From: Lachnospiraceae bacterium
GTDB lineage: Bacteria; Bacillota; Clostridia; Lachnospirales; Lachnospiraceae
Length of the DNA stretch: 64,000 nt
NCBI GenBank assembly: GCA_017938405.1
Contig: JAGBBP010000034.1
Span: 1 to 64,000, forward strand
Reading direction: 5' to 3'
The notes beneath the pieces are model-generated. The model was not told the origin of the DNA and made no database searches. It worked only from the letters and a program-made list of their open reading frames with translations. Each line of letters begins with the position of its first letter. The stretch's first letter is position 1. Both the position numbers and the translations under genes were made by a program. Shown piece by piece: positions 42,903 through 51,297 of this stretch.

Positions 42903-43832
42903 ATGAAGAAATTTATAATCGGTTTATTAAAGGCAATCGGCTATTTCGGAATCTATTTCGGAATGCAGATTTTGGTGTCTACGGTGTACTCCATTGCGGT
43001 GGTAGTTCCGGTAGTAGTGGAGTATATAATCGGCGGGTACGATTTGACGGATCCGGTGATTCTGGAGCAGTATATGAACGATATTATGCAGCCGGTGTTA
43101 GAGGCGACTATGGCACTGACCATTATTTCCGGTATTTTGACACTGGGATTGCTTTGGTTGATTTTTGTCTGCAGAAAAAAGAAGTTTGCAAAGGAAATCG
43201 GTTTACGGAAGATATCCCTCGGAACGATTCCGCCGATTTTTCTGATGGGTTTGGGATTTAATGTATTAACGGGAGTTGTGTTGTCGGCGTTGCCGGAAAG
43301 CTGGCTGGGGTCCTATGAAGAGACTTCTTCTATGGCATTTATGGGCGAGTACTGGGTGACCTTCCTCGGCACTGCAATTGTAGCACCGATTGTGGAAGAA
43401 GTGATTTTCCGTGGATTGGCCTACAGCCGGATGAAGAAAGGGATGCCGAAGGTATGGGCAGTGATTCTTACCTCCGTGTTGTTCGGAGTGGCACACGGGC
43501 ATCCGGTCTGGATGCTGTATACCTTCGTGTTCGGTTTGTTATTGATTTGGGTGCTGGAACGTACCAAATCTTTGGTTGCTCCGATGGTATTGCATATCGG
43601 TTACAATTTATGCGCGGTGCTGCAGATGTTGTTGCCGGCGGATGCACCGGACTGGGCAGGAATTGCGCTGATTGCGGCAGCGGCGGTTGTGGCGGCAATC
43701 GGTATTATCTGGTTCCTTCTGATTCCGAAGGTGCCGGCTCCGGCAGAGGACAACTTGCCGGCGAATGAATCGACAGCAATTGATACGATAGCTACGGAAG
43801 CGGAAGAGACAGTAAAAGATATTATTTCATAG
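42903..43832 (+). CDS. CPBP-family intramembrane glutamic endopeptidase
   Basis: 309 residues, eight or so membrane helices. CPBP (Abi/CAAX-protease-like) motifs: EEVIFRGL (Glu-Glu-x-x-x-Arg, about 158), then FGVAHGHP (His, about 195) and a late HIGYN segment (about 225), which form the active site in the membrane. Members process prenyl proteins, bacteriocin-related peptides or membrane regulators; the substrate here is unknown. The C-terminal tail of about 40 residues is acidic. Own promoter upstream and terminator downstream. Confidence 0.9.
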   Translation: MKKFIIGLLKAIGYFGIYFGMQILVSTVYSIAVVVPVVVEYIIGGYDLTDPVILEQYMNDIMQPVLEATMALTIISGILTLGLLWLIFVCRKKKFAKEIGLRKISLGTIPPIFLMGLGFNVLTGVVLSALPESWLGSYEETSSMAFMGEYWVTFLGTAIVAPIVEEVIFRGLAYSRMKKGMPKVWAVILTSVLFGVAHGHPVWMLYTFVFGLLLIWVLERTKSLVAPMVLHIGYNLCAVLQMLLPADAPDWAGIALIAAAAVVAAIGIIWFLLIPKVPAPAEDNLPANESTAIDTIATEAEETVKDIIS

Positions 43833-43847
43833 AAAATATTAACATGA

Positions 43848-43893
43848 AAGGGCGGTGTGATTGGTTGACACCGCCCTTAAAAATATTTATAAT
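43848..43893 (+). promoter_or_regulatory. Terminator fused to the next promoter
   Basis: AAGGGCGGTGT (43848-43858) pairs with ACACCGCCCTT (43868-43878), then AAAAAT; terminator of the protease gene. The 3' arm runs into TTGACA (43865-43870), which with TATAAT (43888-43893) and a 17-bp spacer forms the promoter of the PHP gene. One stretch therefore ends one transcript and starts the next. Confidence 0.85.
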
Positions 43894-43928
43894 AGAATTG
43901 GTTCATTATGTGCAAAGGAGAGGTTGTT

Positions 43929-44615
43929 ATGGCAGAATATAAATATGAGACACATTTGCATACGTGTCAGGGAAGTGCCTGCGGAAGATTGACAGGTGCG
44001 GAACAGGCGGATTTATATAAGGGGTTCGGGTATACCGGAATTGTGGTGACCGACCACTTTTTTAACGGAAATTGTGCGATTCCGAGAGACTTGCCGTGGA
44101 GAGAACGGGTAGAACAGTTTTGTGCCGGCTACCGCAGTGCGAAGAAGCGGGGAGACGAAATCGGTCTGCAGGTTTTTTTCGGCTTGGAGACGAATTTTCG
44201 CGGACAGGAGTTTTTGCTGTACGGCTTGTCGGAGGAATGGTTAAAGGAGCAGGAGGATATGCTTTCCTGGAGTCCGAAGGAGCAGTTTGAAAAGGTAACG
44301 GCAGCAGGCGGCTTTGTGGTGCAGGCCCATCCGTACCGGACGGCGCCCTATATTCCGGAGGTGATTATTTATCCGGATTGTTGTGAAGCTTTTGAATTGT
44401 ATAATGCCCATAATGCGGCGGAGGTAAATGCGCAGGCGGTGGCTTATGCAAAGGAACACGGCATTCACGGAACCGGCGGAACGGATGCTCACGGTCCGGT
44501 ACAGCCGCGGGGCGGTATGATTTTTGAGAAAAAGTGGGAAACTATCCATGACTATATCGCTGCGGTCCGAAGCGGCAGCGGCTATCGGATTATTACCGAA
44601 TTTACGGAAATGTAG
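43929..44615 (+). CDS. PHP-domain metal-dependent phosphoesterase
   Basis: 228 residues of the PHP superfamily. Metal ligands: THLHTCQGS (His-x-His, about 7), TDHFFNG (Asp-His), a Glu in FFGLETNF, VVQAHPYR (His) and GGTDAHGP (Asp-x-His, near 180). Relatives hydrolyse phosphate esters such as histidinol phosphate, 3',5'-bisphosphonucleosides or tyrosine phosphate on capsule kinases. ATG 43929 follows AAAGGAG; the ATG at 43908 precedes that site. It lies 29 bp upstream of the glycerophosphotransferase genes and could be cotranscribed. Confidence 0.85.
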   Translation: MAEYKYETHLHTCQGSACGRLTGAEQADLYKGFGYTGIVVTDHFFNGNCAIPRDLPWRERVEQFCAGYRSAKKRGDEIGLQVFFGLETNFRGQEFLLYGLSEEWLKEQEDMLSWSPKEQFEKVTAAGGFVVQAHPYRTAPYIPEVIIYPDCCEAFELYNAHNAAEVNAQAVAYAKEHGIHGTGGTDAHGPVQPRGGMIFEKKWETIHDYIAAVRSGSGYRIITEFTEM

Positions 44616-44644
44616 AGAAAAGGAAAATCGGTCGGAGGGGTATC

Positions 44645-46006
44645 GTGGGTATTTGGAAAAACTATAAAAGAAAGAAAGCAGCGAAAAGAAGAGCATGTTT
44701 GGAGTCCGGTAGTAAGGGATGGCAACGCTATCGCACCAAGGACCAGAAGAGAGGATTGCGTCTCTACAAAAAAATCTGTAAGCAGACAGAAATCAGTCCG
44801 GATTTGATTGTATTCGAAGCGTACCAGGGGAAATACTACACTTGTAGTCCGAAAGCGATTTACGAAGAGCTGCTGGAGAATCCGGACTATACAGGATATC
44901 GTTTTGCATGGATTGTGAACGATCCGGACCGCCACAAATATTTAAAAAATGACCGGCTGACCATCGTAAAAAGAGGAAGCCGTTCGTATTATGAAGCGAT
45001 GGCCGGTGCAAAATACAGAATCGCCAATTTTTTAAATGCTCCTACGGTGCCGGTAAGGGATGGGCAGATTTATATCCAGACCTGGCACGGAACGCCGATG
45101 AAGTGTTTGGGATTGGATATGAAAATCAACGGGGATTCGGCCTATGAACTTAAGGAGATTCATGCACAGTTCCGCAGGGAAGCAAAGCAAATGAAATATC
45201 TGGTTTCCCCGTCGGCCGATGCAACGGAGAAGTTTGTTTCCGCCTTCGGGCTCACGGAAGAAGAACGGAAACAAAAAGTACTGGAAGTAGGATATCCGCG
45301 TAATGTGAAGCTGTTTACCTATACGGAGGAAGAGGTGGCGGAGCTTCGTGAGTTTTACGGAATTCCGGAGGGAAAAAAGGTGATTTTATACGCACCTACC
45401 TGCAGGGAAACCGGATATCGTTACGGATACGGCTATGCCAATGAAATCGAATTGGATGTGGAACGGTTGTGGGAACGATTTAAGGATACGGCATGCTTGT
45501 TGGTACGTTGGCATCCTATGGTGGATGCATGGATTCCGGGTGCCAAGTATCGTGATTTCCTGTTTAAGTTAGATAAGGTGGCGGATATCAATCGATTGTT
45601 TGTAATTTCGGATATACTGGTAACGGATTATTCCGCTGCTATGTTTGATTTTGCAAATCTGCGTCGCCCGATGATTTTCTATATGTATGACAGGGAACAA
45701 TATCAAAAAGAGATACGAGAGTTTTATATCGAACCGGAAAGTCTGCCGGGACCGGTTGTAACATCAAACGAAGCATTGGAGGAAGCACTGGACAAGGCGC
45801 TTTCGACTCCTTTCGTTGCAGATGAAAAATACCGGGCATTTTGTGAAAAATATACATATCTGGATGATGCGGACGCTGCAAAGCGTGTAATCAAGGCGGC
45901 AATTAAACCGCTCGTTGCACCGGACGAGGCGGAACGGGAAGAAGCCGGTCAGGACGAAGTAAGTCAGGAAGCGGCAGCAACGAAAGAAGATGTGATTTCG
46001 TTATAG
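44645..46006 (+). CDS. CDP-glycerol glycerophosphotransferase family protein
   Basis: 453 residues with one TagB/TagF-type transferase domain (about 40-420). Key motifs: TWHGTPMKCLG (about 147), VGYPRN, EGKKVILYAPT, a RWHPM segment (instead of RTHxM/L as in the paralogues) and VTDYSAAMFDFA (about 327). The family adds glycerol phosphate from CDP-glycerol to a teichoic-acid-type chain on the inner membrane face. A basic Lys/Arg-rich N-terminus suits membrane association. Start GTG 44645 with GGAGGGG. It precedes the paralogue at 46037 by 30 bp in the same operon. Confidence 0.88.
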   Translation: MGIWKNYKRKKAAKRRACLESGSKGWQRYRTKDQKRGLRLYKKICKQTEISPDLIVFEAYQGKYYTCSPKAIYEELLENPDYTGYRFAWIVNDPDRHKYLKNDRLTIVKRGSRSYYEAMAGAKYRIANFLNAPTVPVRDGQIYIQTWHGTPMKCLGLDMKINGDSAYELKEIHAQFRREAKQMKYLVSPSADATEKFVSAFGLTEEERKQKVLEVGYPRNVKLFTYTEEEVAELREFYGIPEGKKVILYAPTCRETGYRYGYGYANEIELDVERLWERFKDTACLLVRWHPMVDAWIPGAKYRDFLFKLDKVADINRLFVISDILVTDYSAAMFDFANLRRPMIFYMYDREQYQKEIREFYIEPESLPGPVVTSNEALEEALDKALSTPFVADEKYRAFCEKYTYLDDADAAKRVIKAAIKPLVAPDEAEREEAGQDEVSQEAAATKEDVISL

Positions 46007-46036
46007 AAAGAATGCGTAGTTGCGTTGGAGGCAAAG

Positions 46037-49000
46037 ATGTATTGGATAAAGAGCTATCAAAGACGTAGAAGAAAGAAGAAAAGCGAAAAGAGACAGCAAC
46101 GGCTGAAAGAGGGAAACTTTTGGTGGAGATACTATCGCTTTTTGGACCGGAAAAGGCAGATGCGTAAGTATCGGAGAGCGTGTCGGCTATATGCGATTAA
46201 TCCGAATTTAATTGTGTTTGAATCCTTCCAGGGAAAAAAGTTTGCCGACAGTCCGAAGGCGATTTATGAAGAAGTGGTACGGGATCCGGCTTATGCGGGA
46301 TATCGGTTTGTGTGGATTTTTACGGATACGGAGCGCCGTTCCTATTTGCTGGAACAGTCGAAGCGACTTACTCTGGTAAAGTACGGAAGTAAGAAGTACT
46401 ATGAGGTGTTGGCAAGGGCCAAATACCGTGTGTCCAATTCACTGAATCCGATATCGGTGCCGGTGAGATCCGGGCAGATTTACCTGCAGACCTGGCACGG
46501 AACACCGTTAAAATGCCTGGGTTTGGATATGAAACAGGGTGAGGATTCTGTGGAAAGTAACAGAAAGAAGATTTGGAAGCAATTCCGAAAGGAAGGAAAG
46601 CAGATTTCTTATCTGGTGTCCCAATCCGCGTATGCCTCCGAAAAGCTTTCTTCCGCCTTTGGATTTACGGAAGCAGAGCGTAAAGAGAAGGTTTTGGAAG
46701 TTGGATATCCGCGGAATGACTCCTTGTTTACGTTTACGGAAAAAAATGTAGAGCACCTTCGTGCGTTTTACGGAGTTCCGGAAGGGAAAAAAGTTATTTT
46801 ATATGCACCGACCTGCAGAGAGAACGGATACCGGTACGGGCAGGGATATGCCAATGAGATTATGTTAGATGTGGATCGCCTGCAAAAGCGTTTCGGCGAC
46901 AAGGCATGCTTGATGATTCGTACCCACCATATGGCGCAGGTGGATTTTGATTTCGGAGCTTATAAGGGATTTGTAATTAAAGTAACCGGTGCGGAGGATA
47001 TGAACCGTCTGTTTGCGATTACCGATATTTTGGTAACGGATTACTCCTCTGTCATGTTTGATTTTGCAAATTTATGTCGTCCGATGATTTTCTATATGTA
47101 CGACGAAGAACAATATCGCAGGGATTATCATGAGTTTTACTTTGAACCGGAGGAATTACCGGGGCCTGTGGTAAAATGTCAGGACTTATTGGAAGATGCG
47201 TTGGAAAAGGCACTTTCCGAGCCGTTTGTAGCAGAGGAACGATACGAAGAATTCCGGAAGCGCTTTGTACCGCTGGATGATGCGAATGCAGCCAAAAGAG
47301 TGGTTGAGGCAGTATTTGAACCGCAGGTGGAACCGGTGCCGATTCCGGCGACGGGAAAGACAGACAAAGCGAAGTGGCGGGCAAAGAGACGCCAATTACG
47401 TTTGGAAAAGGGCGGGTTCTGGTGGAAGTACTACCGTAAGCTGGACAGAAAGACCGGATTGAAACGTTATAACGAGAAATGTAAGAATCTCGGAATTGAC
47501 CCGAATCTGATTGTGTTTGAGGCATATCAGGGAAAAAATTATGCCTGCAGTCCGAAGGCGATTTATGAGGAATTGTTGGAAAATCCGGCCTATGCGGGGT
47601 ATCGTTTCGCATGGTCCTTTAACGATACGGAGCGGCATGAGTATATGTTAAATCGTACGAATCGTTTGACGTTGGTAAAACGGGGAAGCGATTTGTATTA
47701 TGAAGTGATGGCAACCGCAAAATATCGTATCAGCAATTCCACAAATCCGGCTACCGTACCGGTGCGGGACGGACAGATTTATATTCAGACCTGGCACGGA
47801 ACACCGTTAAAGCGTTTGGGATTGGACATTGAAGTGGACGGCAATGCGGCACAGGATTTGAAAGAGATTCATAACCAGTATCGTGAAGAAGCGAAGCAGT
47901 TCACCTACTTATTGTCTCCGTCGAAATATACCACCGAGAAGCTTTCTTCGGCCTTCGGATTAACGAAGGAAGAGCAGGAGAAGAAGATTATTGAAGTGGG
48001 ATATCCGCGTAATACGGCACTGTTTACTTATACGGAACAAGAGGTAGCCAATCTTCGGAAGTTCTACGGAATACCGGAAGGTAAGAAAGTAATTATGTAT
48101 GCCCCGACCTTTAGAGAAGGACAGTATAAGTACGGACAGGGATTTTCTTATCAGGTAGAGCTGGATATCGAACGTTTACAAAAACGGTTCGGGAATACAG
48201 CCTGTGTGGTAATGCGTACCCATTACCTGGCAAATACCCAGTTCAATTATGCAAAATATAAGGGATTTTTAATTAAGGCAACCGGTGTTGCGGACATTAA
48301 TCGTTTGTATTTGATTACGGATTTGCTGATTACGGACTATTCCAGCGTGATGTTTGACTTTTCCGTATTGCGTCGTCCGATGATTTTCTATATGTACGAT
48401 ATGGAACAGTACCGTGGAAAATTACGAGATTTCTACATTGAACCGGACATTTTGCCGGGACCGATTGTGGAAACCCAGGATGCATTGGAGAATGAAATTG
48501 AGAAGGCTTTGACCGGCCCGTTTGTGTGTGACGAACGGTATGAGGCTTTTTTGAAACGGTTTACCTATTTGGATGATGCGGATGCAACAAAACGTGTGAT
48601 TGCGGCTACCATTGCACCGCAGGCGAAAGAGTTACCGTTAACGGAACAAACCGTAAAGTATCGTGCAGAGCAGGAACGAATCGACCAAAAACGTCTGGCC
48701 CAAAAGAAGAAAAAGAAAGCGAAAGAAGCGGAATACCGTCGCCTTGAAAATCGTATCGAGAACGGTGTGCTACGGCAAAAACAATATCCGCGTTATCTCA
48801 GAATGCGTATCCGTGAAACTGCGATTTTACTGGAATCCCAGCACGGAAAGGCAATGGACGGAAATATTTTTGCCCTGCTTTCCGAATTGGCATTAAATGA
48901 AGAATATAAGCAGTATCAGTTGTATTTGACGGCAGATAACGAACATTATGAGAAGTTTCGTAATCGGTTGTTGGAACTGGGGATGGAGCATGTGACGGTG

Positions 49001-51166
49001 CTGCGCCGGATGTCCCTGAAGTATTATAAGATACTTGCAACGGCGAAATATTTGATTAACGATAATACCTTCCTTTACCAATTTGTGAAGAGAAAAGAAC
49101 AGGTATATTTAAACACCTGGCACGGAACACCGCTAAAGACCTTGGGAAAGAAAATTAAGTCCGAGGCCCATGCTATCGGAAATACCCAGAAAAACTTTCT
49201 GGCAGCAGATTATTTGTTGTATCCGAATGAGTTTACCATGGAGCACATGGTAGAAGATTACATGATTGATAACATCGGTACCGGTGAAATCTGGCTGGCC
49301 GGTTATCCGCGGAACACCATCTTTTTTGATAAAAAGAGACGGGAAGAAATCCGGGAAAGATATGAACTGGAAGGTTTGACGGTGTATGCGTTTCTGCCGA
49401 CCTGGCGCGGTGTTGTGGGCGGTGTAAACGGAGAAGAACAGTCGGAGCGCCTGATGGAATACTTGACGGAACTGGACGGAAAGCTTCCGGAAAACCATGT
49501 GTTGTATGTGAAGATGCATACTATCAGCAATGCGAAAATTTCGGTGAAACGTTTTGAAAAAATCCGGTTATTCCCGGAGGATTGCGAAACCTATGAATTT
49601 TTAAATGCCACCGATGGGTTGATTACGGACTATTCCAGCGTATTCTTTGATTACGCGGTATCCCGGAAAAAGATTATTCTTTTTACCTATGACGAGGAAG
49701 AGTACGAGGCGGCAAGAGGTTTCTATTTCCCTCTTTCCGAGTTGCCGTTCCCGAATGTAAAGACTACCGATGATCTGGCACGGGAAATGACAACGGAGAA
49801 GCAGTATGATGATACGGCGTTTTTAGAGAAGTTCTGTTCTTATGAAAGAGCGGATGTATCCAAGTCTATTTGCAGAAAGTTGTTGTTTGGTGGAGAAGAG
49901 GGAATCAAGACGCTCCCGATACCGGATAACGGAAAAAGAAATGTCGTGATTTTCGGCGGTTCTTTATACCAGAACGGTATTACGGTTTCTTTGTTTAACC
50001 TTTTGGCCAACATTGATAAGGAAAAGTATAATTACACGATTCTTTATAAAATGAAGGATGTGCGAAAGCATCCGTGGCAGTTGCATCGGATTCCGGAGGA
50101 AGTGCATACGCTGGGCTTTTCCGATGGAGTCAGTATCGGTGTTATCGAGACTGTTTTGTATAAAATCTGGTCGAAGATCGGAATTGTTCCCCGCTTTATT
50201 GTGGAACCGATTTTAGACCGCATTGCAAAATGGGATTCCTTGCGTATATTTGCCGGCTGCAGAGTAGATAAATTAATCCATTTCAGCGGGTATACCAATG
50301 ATTTAACCACCACATTCCGGGGACTGTCCTGTAACAAAACCATCTATGTTCATAACGACATGGAAAAAGAGGTAAGGGAAAGAAATCTGGTACGCATGGA
50401 TGTTTTGACAAGAGCATACCAGGAATACGACAGTGTGGCGGTAGTAACCGAAGATATTAAGTATATTGCGGAACGAATTGCAGAACGTTTACCGTATCGT
50501 GTGGAGAAGAAAGCCTATGTGACGGTGGCGAAAAACGTAATTGATTACAAGCGGGTATTGAACCTTGCGGAATGTCCGGTTCGGTTGGATTCTACCACCG
50601 AGATAAATGTGCCTCTTGCTCGTCTGAAAGAGATTTTGGCAAGTGACGGCGTGAAGTTTGTCAACGTAGGACGATTTTCTCCGGAAAAGGGACACGACAG
50701 ATTGTTGGATGCGTTCGAAAAAATTTATGAGGAAGACCCGAATACGTATCTGATTATTATCGGAAGCCGCGGTACCCAGTATCAGGAAACCTTGCGGAAA
50801 GCGCAAAGCTTACGGTGTCATGACCATGTGGTAACGATTTTGTTTATGTCGAATCCGTTTGCGGTGGTAAAGCAATGCGATTACTTCATCTTCTCCTCCT
50901 TATACGAAGGCTTTGGTCTGGTACTTGCGGAGGCGGATATTTTGGGAGTACGTTGTGTATCTACCGATATTGACGGTCCGCGTAAGTTTATGCAAAAGTA
51001 CGGCGGAACTTTGGTAGAAGACAGTATGCAGGGAGTATACGAGGGTATGCGTATGTGTCTGGACGGAAAAGTGACCAATCTGCTGACGGTAGATTATGAA
51101 GAGTACAATAAAGAAGCGGTGGCGGAGTTCGAGCGAATTGCCGCTATGGATAATGAAAAAGTGTGA
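46037..51166 (+). CDS. Giant fusion: three glycerophosphotransferase domains plus GT4 glycosyltransferase
   Basis: 1709 residues, no membrane helices. Three CDP-glycerol glycerophosphotransferase domains follow one another, each with a TWHGTPxKxLG motif (about residues 152, 585, 1028) and an xTDYSSVxFDxA motif (about 332, 765, 1195). Domains 1 and 2 are close relatives of the preceding protein; domain 3 belongs to a second subtype shared with the gene at 51298. The last 380 residues are a GT-B family 4 glycosyltransferase: NVGRFSPEKGHDRLL (about 1542) and YEGFGLVLAEADILG (about 1622). It probably builds or decorates a glycerol-phosphate polymer with sugars. ATG 46037 with GGAGG upstream. Confidence 0.9.
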   Translation: MYWIKSYQRRRRKKKSEKRQQRLKEGNFWWRYYRFLDRKRQMRKYRRACRLYAINPNLIVFESFQGKKFADSPKAIYEEVVRDPAYAGYRFVWIFTDTERRSYLLEQSKRLTLVKYGSKKYYEVLARAKYRVSNSLNPISVPVRSGQIYLQTWHGTPLKCLGLDMKQGEDSVESNRKKIWKQFRKEGKQISYLVSQSAYASEKLSSAFGFTEAERKEKVLEVGYPRNDSLFTFTEKNVEHLRAFYGVPEGKKVILYAPTCRENGYRYGQGYANEIMLDVDRLQKRFGDKACLMIRTHHMAQVDFDFGAYKGFVIKVTGAEDMNRLFAITDILVTDYSSVMFDFANLCRPMIFYMYDEEQYRRDYHEFYFEPEELPGPVVKCQDLLEDALEKALSEPFVAEERYEEFRKRFVPLDDANAAKRVVEAVFEPQVEPVPIPATGKTDKAKWRAKRRQLRLEKGGFWWKYYRKLDRKTGLKRYNEKCKNLGIDPNLIVFEAYQGKNYACSPKAIYEELLENPAYAGYRFAWSFNDTERHEYMLNRTNRLTLVKRGSDLYYEVMATAKYRISNSTNPATVPVRDGQIYIQTWHGTPLKRLGLDIEVDGNAAQDLKEIHNQYREEAKQFTYLLSPSKYTTEKLSSAFGLTKEEQEKKIIEVGYPRNTALFTYTEQEVANLRKFYGIPEGKKVIMYAPTFREGQYKYGQGFSYQVELDIERLQKRFGNTACVVMRTHYLANTQFNYAKYKGFLIKATGVADINRLYLITDLLITDYSSVMFDFSVLRRPMIFYMYDMEQYRGKLRDFYIEPDILPGPIVETQDALENEIEKALTGPFVCDERYEAFLKRFTYLDDADATKRVIAATIAPQAKELPLTEQTVKYRAEQERIDQKRLAQKKKKKAKEAEYRRLENRIENGVLRQKQYPRYLRMRIRETAILLESQHGKAMDGNIFALLSELALNEEYKQYQLYLTADNEHYEKFRNRLLELGMEHVTVLRRMSLKYYKILATAKYLINDNTFLYQFVKRKEQVYLNTWHGTPLKTLGKKIKSEAHAIGNTQKNFLAADYLLYPNEFTMEHMVEDYMIDNIGTGEIWLAGYPRNTIFFDKKRREEIRERYELEGLTVYAFLPTWRGVVGGVNGEEQSERLMEYLTELDGKLPENHVLYVKMHTISNAKISVKRFEKIRLFPEDCETYEFLNATDGLITDYSSVFFDYAVSRKKIILFTYDEEEYEAARGFYFPLSELPFPNVKTTDDLAREMTTEKQYDDTAFLEKFCSYERADVSKSICRKLLFGGEEGIKTLPIPDNGKRNVVIFGGSLYQNGITVSLFNLLANIDKEKYNYTILYKMKDVRKHPWQLHRIPEEVHTLGFSDGVSIGVIETVLYKIWSKIGIVPRFIVEPILDRIAKWDSLRIFAGCRVDKLIHFSGYTNDLTTTFRGLSCNKTIYVHNDMEKEVRERNLVRMDVLTRAYQEYDSVAVVTEDIKYIAERIAERLPYRVEKKAYVTVAKNVIDYKRVLNLAECPVRLDSTTEINVPLARLKEILASDGVKFVNVGRFSPEKGHDRLLDAFEKIYEEDPNTYLIIIGSRGTQYQETLRKAQSLRCHDHVVTILFMSNPFAVVKQCDYFIFSSLYEGFGLVLAEADILGVRCVSTDIDGPRKFMQKYGGTLVEDSMQGVYEGMRMCLDGKVTNLLTVDYEEYNKEAVAEFERIAAMDNEKV

Positions 51167-51185
51167 TTTGCCGAAGGTAATGAGA

Positions 51186-51230
51186 AAGGGCAGTGTCAGA
51201 GTTGACACTGCCCTTAAAAACGGATATAAT
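51186..51230 (+). promoter_or_regulatory. Terminator fused to the next promoter (second copy)
   Basis: A perfect 13-bp stem, AAGGGCAGTGTCA (51186-51198) with TGACACTGCCCTT (51203-51215), then AAAAA. Its loop-side bases give TTGACA (51202-51207), with TATAAT (51225-51230) after a 17-bp spacer. Same layout as the element at 43848, with only partly conserved sequence. Confidence 0.85.
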
Positions 51231-51297
51231 TAGAGGGATTAAGAGGTAGATTGCCTGTATTAATTGTGAAACAGCAGAAAGGGAACGGAACGGGGAC

